From: Lumbricus terrestris | Taxonomy: Eukaryota > Annelida > Clitellata > Crassiclitellata > Lumbricidae | Assembly (NCBI GenBank): GCA_949752735.1 | Contig: OX457040.1 | Coordinates: forward strand, 51,001-115,000 | DNA: 64,000 bases | Direction of reading: 5' to 3' | Shown: positions 58,570 through 64,000 of the stretch, in pieces | Layout of the letters: the number at the start of each line of letters is the position of its first letter | How positions within the stretch are numbered: the stretch's first letter is position 1 | Program-made: the position numbers and the translations under genes | Notes under the pieces: generated by a model | What the model was told of the DNA's origin: nothing | What the model saw: only the letters and a program-made list of their open reading frames with translations | Database searches by the model: none

Positions 58570-58850
58570 CTTCACAACATGTGTTCAATGTGCCCACCAT
58601 CAGTGCCAAAACTTCTTTTGAGTATCTTTGCTAAGTTCTTGATGGCCCTGTTGACGCGTTCCAAAGGCAAATCTTCCCATGTTAACTCCAATGCGTCCAT
58701 CAATTCTCCTACCACTCTTGGTTTTGGTTGCAGATTGTAATATTTCTTCAGCATAGCTATCCCCAATATTATTGATTATCAATCCATAGGGTTCAAATCC
58801 GAAGAATTAGGGCCACTGGCTTGCTCAATGAAACCAGAACAATCGACATT
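58570..58850 (-). pseudogene. Tc1/mariner transposase C-terminus relic
   Basis: Minus strand: a NSSDLNPMD block (pattern NSPDLNPID/MD around the last catalytic acidic residue of Tc1/mariner DDE/D transposases), then an in-frame stop, then WEDLPLERVNRAIKNL and GTDGGHIEHML, the family's C-terminal end (GGHFEHLL). The upstream catalytic domain is absent. It lies in the intron between the first two LNS6 exons. Confidence 0.75.
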
Positions 58851-60404
58851 GAGGCGATCTCCTTTCATTCACGGCAAATCTCTTAACGCTCAGCTTAACT
58901 CTTAATTTTGGCGCTCTCGCTGTTTATCAGAGAAAACGTTGCTCACAGCCTTTTATCTCCAGGATCTTGATCAAGAGATGTCTGAATACACATTTTGCCT
59001 GTCTCTGACAGCTTGGCCATTTTCATTTTTTAAGAAATTTGAATTTCATTGCTTCAATAGAAAAATTATTAATCTGACAGATTCCCTATTTTAACAACTT
59101 GATTGTCATTTTGCTAAGTGACTTCACAGTGACGTTCAGCTACGCTGGTATCCTGTTTCTTTTTAAAATAGTAATAATAATGATCATCTGGCAATATCAA
59201 TGCTATTTTGATACCAATTATTTGAGATGAGACTTAATAAAATGGCGTTTTTGCTACTTTAGGGGTACCCGAAAAATTCTAGAAAAATATTTTTTTTCAG
59301 TTTTTGGACTGTGTCCCACTTCTTAGATTAACAATGATTTTTAACGTTGCAACACATAACAGCATCGTCATTTATTTATTTCACGACCTATAACTGGACT
59401 CACTTGCTACATAGTGCTTGCAACATATTTATGTTTGGGCCTAGTATTACCATAATTTTGAAACAAATAAAGTATAAATGGTTGAAAGAACGAAAGCCAG
59501 AAATTATCAGCCTTTAGGCTATAGAGCTCAAAATTAATAGAATAGAGCTGAATTGGCCTTACGATTAATTTCTGGTCGAGCTTTAAATTTTGTGAATCCT
59601 TTCAGCAAGTCAAATCTGGGTGAAACTGGTTTTCAAACTATTCTGCTATCAAAAACAAATGTGCCTAAATTTTGCGTTTGAAATTGACAAATATTAAACC
59701 AGATATTTTTGTATGTGTAGTCTAAACAATCAATCGTAATTTATGTAGCGCCCCTTCAAGGTACCTACTCAGAGGTAAACAAGCCTACAGCACTATTATG
59801 TTAGTTCTTTCTTTCAGAGGTTATAGACCAATTTTCCCTATTTGCTGATAAGATTGCATGATTAAAACTACACATAGGCCTATATTTTAAATTTTGATTC
59901 CTGTATTATAATACGACTCTAACAACACACGACGTCAACAATGATTAAAAGGACTTTTAGTTGTCACTGCAAGGGGACTTCGCAATGGCATTTTGTTTGC
60001 TGGGTGTACGCCATCATTCAATTTTTATTCTTGGGGGTACAATAAAAATAAAGTTTGAGAACCACTGATCTAAGCAGCCGCAATCACTTCAATAATTGTC
60101 GACTACAATATAATTGTGATAATTAATTTTCTTTTGAATGGCCATAGATCGACTAGGTCACCCTTCCGTCTTCGTCTTTAATGCACCCATCAACATCCGT
60201 AGAAGCGACGCACACACATGCAGGAACAGACGTCGTTTGGTCAAGTGCATCGAGCCCCCCCTCCACCCCATCCCCTCACCCCCTCACCCCCCCCTACTTC
60301 ACCCACCAATGCTCTGATGATTGTGTCTCTCACTAATTCGCGCAGTATTTCATTTGATTATATGAGTTGACCGACTCCTCCTCCGACTCCTCAGTTATTC
60401 TAAT
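58851..60404. other. Neurexin intron, mostly unassigned
   Basis: AT-rich intron sequence. A 3' CR1-type tail (TATGTAGCGCCCCTTCAAGG ... CTACTCAGAGG) sits at 59738-59776 in minus orientation. GTTTGAGAACCACTG near 60053-60067 looks like one end of a hAT element whose other end I could not find. No exon was recognised. Confidence 0.5.
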
Positions 60405-60663
60405 CATAGGCGGAGACCTGGGCCGAGAATTGGGGGGAACGGAAAGACGCGAGATTTTCAGAAAAATTTCTGACGACCGGCGAAATCTGGGAAAAAAGTT
60501 ATTTTCGCCGCCAAAAAAGTTGATGACCTTTTTTTAGTCATTTGGACAAAATCTCGAGACGAAATTTTCTATTTTCGCCGCCAAAAAAGTCTTGACGCTC
60601 AAACATTGGGGGGGACGAATGCATGGGCCGTCCCCCCCCGTCCCCCCTAGGTCTCCGCCGATG
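60405..60663. mobile_element. hAT MITE next to a neurexin acceptor
   Basis: A 259-bp element. Left end CATAGGCGGAGACCTGGG; right end, inward, CATCGGCGGAGACCTAGGG. ATTCTAAT flanks both sides (60397-60404 and 60664-60671), a perfect 8-bp target duplication. The interior repeats ATTTTCGCCGCCAAAAAAGT twice. Its right end lies 14 nt before the exon at 60678, so the copy of the duplication is part of the acceptor. Confidence 0.85.
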
Positions 60664-60677
60664 ATTCTAATCTGTAG

Positions 60678-60867
60678 ATCGACGCTCGACTGGTCGTCTT
60701 CTACAACCTCGGCAAGACGACTCTGCGCCACCAGATCCTCGACGACGCCAGTGATCACCTCGTCCAGCTGGACGATGGTCGGCTGCACGTCGTTCGTTTC
60801 GCTCGCAGTGGTCCAAACTCAACGCTGCAGATCGACGCACAACCGTTGCAGACAATGCTTCCAACAG
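60678..60867 (+). CDS. NRXN: Alpha-neurexin exon: middle of LNS6
   Basis: A 190-nt exon, acceptor ATTCTAATCTGTAG before 60678 (phase 0), donor GTGGGA at 60868 (phase 1). It encodes DARLVVFYNLGKT, then LDDGRLHVVRFARSGPNSTL and QIDAQPLQTMLPTG. This matches the vertebrate LNS6 pattern GKIGVKFNVGT...[27 protein letters not shown]...YPAG. The exon ends exactly where vertebrate neurexins have splice site 4 (after PAG, phase 1). The acceptor has almost no polypyrimidine tract because a hAT MITE ends 14 nt upstream. Confidence 0.93.
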
Positions 60868-61249
60868 GTGGGATTAACATAGGACGTCAAGCGAATGGGG
60901 GCACCAGTCTGTTCACGAGCGCTGCGCTGAGTCAAAGGGTCAGAGGAGTGGTTGTCCCTAAGAGTATACCATGGGCCTAGCTAGTCAGAAGGAGTTGGGA
61001 ATTCGGTTACGAAGGGATCGTAATCGTAATCGTAAACTCGAAATTTCTAAAGCGCCACTCGAAAGCCAAGCGCGGGGCACCAGCTTATTCACGAGCGCTG
61101 CGTTGCGTTAGAAGGGTTGTCCGTGAGAATAGTCCGTGGTGGTCCGGGTCGAGTTACCATAAGATCAGGCTCAGGGATCAGATGGGGAGAGTTGAGCAGC
61201 TGCTGTTAAGACGAGTGTCGTCTGGGTCGAGTAAACGCGTACATTAGAG

Positions 61250-61295
61250 GACAGGAAGAACTTCCGGTCGATGTATCAAGACTCTTCATCGGCAA
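61250..61295 (+). CDS. NRXN: Alpha-neurexin exon: LNS6 after splice site 4
   Basis: A short exon of 46 nt, acceptor ACATTAGAG before 61250 (phase 1), donor GTAAAT at 61296 (phase 2). Translated in the phase left by the previous exon it gives GQEELPVDVSRLFIGK, resembling the vertebrate continuation after splice site 4 (RQLTIFNSQATIIIGGK). The resemblance is short and the acceptor lacks a good pyrimidine tract, so the exon is likely but not certain. The rest of LNS6 was not found before the window end. Confidence 0.5.
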
Positions 61296-64000
61296 GTAAA
61301 TTTTATGTCAAAGGCTGAAATGGTTTTACCATGGAAATACGTTCTCCTCAGTTGACCGCAATAATATTGGACAATTATTCTTTTACAGCGTCAAATAAAA
61401 CTGACCTATTTATCTAGATCCTTTTCCAATTTTGCAGCTTAACAGTCGATCACAAGATAATATCGCCATGCACAGTCAATGGTCGTTTTCATGTGTATTA
61501 CCTAACGTTGGCATATTAAGAAGAGGAGGAGACGCGACAGAGCCGCCGCCGCCGCCGCCGTGAATTTGGTGTCCGATGCAGTTTCTCCTTAAGAGTCAAT
61601 ACCGTCGACCCGAAGTCAGACTGGTAATGCAGCAGCAGCAGCAGCAGCTGTTAGAACTGGGTTTGGCTGTTGGGAATTTATCAGTTGAACAAGACAGAAC
61701 CAATCTATGAAAGTGACAAACGTTGTCTCTCGCCTTAATTTATCCGGCCGTCGTCTCGGCCACAACAGTAGTGACGGCGGCGGCGGCGGGTGTTTGCTTG
61801 ACCGGTTATGGATGGTCGGTCGGTTGGTCGGTCGGTCGGTCGGACGGTCCGCGTGGAGCAGACGATCGCTGCTGCGTGATTTGAGTGAGATGAATGACGG
61901 AGGTCTGCCTCCCATCGGACGCATTAACATCGATAGAGAGATCGAAATCCAAATAATCTGCGCAGCCATCGTAGTCATCGGTCATCGATCGCAGCAGCAT
62001 CATCATCGTCATCATCATCGTCATCATAGTCATCGTCGTCATCATCATCGTCATCATCATCATCATCATCGTCATCATCGTCGTCATCATCATCATCATC
62101 GTCGTCGTCGTCGTCGTCATCATAACGTCGACTGTAATGGCGACACTTTATGTAAATATGTGAATTCAGTTGAGGCGACGTTTATGATCTTGGGAGAATG
62201 ATGCTGCAACGATTATCTCACGTCGATCTGACGTCGTCGTCGTCATCATCAACGTCATCATCGTCGTCGTCATCATCGTCGTCGTCGTCTGCGTAGATCA
62301 GTTGGATGATTACTACGGACCGGAAGTCGGTCATCTGCACAGCTGCAGAGCAGACGACCCCCTCCCTCCGCCGCCGCCTCCGCCCCTTCGTCGCATGCCT
62401 CTCCGCCTACGACCATATCGCTCTCCTCCTTCCTAAACCCCACTCTCCCGACGGTGGCCGTGGCCGTGGCTGTGGCTGAGGCGGTAGATGTTGCGATGGT
62501 GGTGGCTGCAGTGGTGAAGGTGGTGGTGTCGGTGTCTGTGAGGGGTGGCGGTGTCGGTGTCTGTGAGAGGTGGCGGTGTCGGTGTCTGTGAGGGGTGGCG
62601 GTGGAGGTCGCGGTGGCTGTGGCGGTGGCTGTAGCGGTAAAGGTGGCGGTGGCGATTGCGGTGACTGTGGGTGGCTGTGAAGGTGGCGGTGAAGGTGGCT
62701 GTGACGGTGGCAACGAAGTGCGACTAGTTGTTCCGTTCTGGCGATCTGCACTAAAACTGAAGATCATAGAAATCATTTCCATTGGCAACATCTTCTTCCT
62801 TCCCCTCAATCTCCACTTCCTTCTCATCCCACTCTCCTTTTCCTTCCAATCCCACTCTCCTTTTCCTTCCAATCCCACTCTCCTTTCCTTCCAATCCCAC
62901 TCTCCTGCTCCTTCTAATCCCACTTATCTTCTCCTTTTAATCCAACTCTCCTTCTCCTTCTAATCCCACTTATCTTCTCCTTTTAATCCAACTCCTCTTT
63001 CTTCTACTAATCACACTTTTCTTTTCCCGCTAACCACACTCCCTTTTTTCCTTCTAATCACACTCTCCTTTTACTTCTAATCCCACTGTACTTTCTCTTC
63101 TTCTCATTCCGCTTTCCTTTTATGAGTTGCGTCGTCTAAATGCCGCCTGCCAGAAAAAAGCTTAACACGGAAGAACAAATGACGGGATGGAATTGGTCGG
63201 CAGAGGCGAGACCGGCGACAATCTCGTTCGATGTGTCACGGATACAATCCCACAATTTTCCAGTTCAAAGAATTCGCTGCATGTAGTAGATCAGCCGCAG
63301 CAGCCAATGCTTCATCGTCCATTGCTTCATCGTCCATTGCTTCATCGTCCATTGCTACATCGTCCAATGCTTCATCGTCCATTGCTTCATCGTCCATTGC
63401 TACATCGTCCATTGCTTCATCGTCCATTGCTTCATCGTCCATTGCTACATCGTCCATTGCTTCATCGTCCATTGCTTCATCGTCCATTGCTACAACCACC
63501 GTCGTCCATTGCTACAGTCACCGTCGTTCATTGCTACAACCACCGTCGTCCATTTCTGTGGCGGCGACGTTGACCGCATCTCTCTGTCCGCCATCGTCGT
63601 CGTCGTCGTCGTCGTCGTCTTCTCATATTGACCAGTTTTAACAACGAACGGCTTTCTCTCTTCTGATGAATTGAGAAACTCATTTGCCTAATAGAGATAT
63701 CTCCATCCATCCTTCCATTCTTCCATCCATCCATCTCTCCTCCCATCATTCTCTTTGCCAATCCTTCCGCCTCTTTGTCCCCTTTCCACTACAGCCAAAG
63801 CGTAGTCTCTTAATTAAACACAGCGTCCTCTGTGAGAATCAGGCGTCCGCTGAAATTGGCCATTTGTCTCGAAAGCCGAGTAGCGCGTACTGCAAGAGGC
63901 AACTGTGTCTCATTGAAGCCGACGAAGAATCAGAAGCGACAGATCTGGGAAGATTAACACGGATCCAGCAAGACATACAGATTCACACCAGGGCTGAAGC
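61296..64000. repeat. Simple repeats, probable neurexin intron
   Basis: GCC run (61540-61560), CAG run (61628-61648), GGTCGGTC units (61813-61842), CATCAT/CATCGT blocks (61995-62122 and 62228-62290), GGTGGCGGTG units (62455-62720), a ~22-bp TTCCAATCCCACTCTCC repeat (62805-63115), a 15-bp TCATCGTCCATTGCT repeat with a 45-bp higher order (63303-63490), and a GTC run (63592-63620). No further neurexin exon was recognised, so the C-terminal part of LNS6, the stalk and the membrane segment must lie beyond the window or are too diverged to see. Confidence 0.75.

Noticed and set aside
60035..60070. hAT element ending GTTTGAGAACCACTG
   Set aside because: Only one end is visible; no matching CAGTGGTTCTCAAAC end or target duplication was found in the window.
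60868..61249. Splice site 4 cassette exon
   Set aside because: No frame with suitable acceptor and donor, phase 1 at both ends and resemblance to the known cassette was found by eye.

Overview
The window reads as nuclear DNA of an invertebrate animal, probably marine. A host gene is split by GT/AG introns, and most of the rest is transposon and satellite sequence: a complete Ty3/Gypsy element with solo LTRs of related families, CR1-type LINE fragments, a tRNA-derived SINE with a CR1-like tail, many hAT-type elements, a TTAA-flanked MITE family, and foldback-like elements resembling the sea-urchin TU and Drosophila FB types. No bacterial operon, ribosomal RNA or CRISPR is present. A deuterostome such as an echinoderm would fit, but this is a guess. 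No BLAST, HMM or alignment was run; homology calls rest on motif reading.

Layout. 1-3.4 kb: a 30-bp minisatellite, foldback-like element A (1153-2130) and half of a TTAA MITE. 3.4-8.4 kb: a GC-richer block of diverged modules about 190 bp long, of unknown identity. 8.4-12.9 kb: two hAT elements, the other half of a TTAA MITE, and foldback-like element B. 13.0-14.7 kb: a polypurine tract of about 1.5 kb. 15.1-18.7 kb: LINE pieces separated by a C-rich satellite and a hAT carrying a BED-finger relic. 18.8-31.9 kb: a 13.15-kb Gypsy element on the minus strand, with LTRs that look identical, 4-bp target duplications, gag-protease, pol, and two nested hAT elements in a 4.4-kb noncoding 3' part. 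32.1-45.5 kb: three solo LTRs of related families, satellites of 62 and 34 bp, a SINE, and CR1 fragments.

From about 45.9 kb to at least 61.3 kb the plus strand carries exons of an alpha-neurexin gene: LNS5 in two exons, EGF3, and three exons of LNS6 running past the position of the vertebrate splice site 4. The gene continues beyond the window on one or both sides. Its introns hold a LINE relic, a 466-bp GAT microsatellite, foldback-like element C, a complete TTAA MITE, a 20-bp minisatellite, a mariner relic, and a hAT MITE that ends 14 nt before an exon.

Two patterns stand out. First, the LTRs of three related Gypsy families each encode the start of gag, about 195 to 240 codons, and the frame stays open through the LTR end; in the complete element the primer-binding site is therefore coding. 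Second, three foldback-like elements share an inner 34-35-bp minisatellite but carry three different sets of iterated C-rich terminal repeats.
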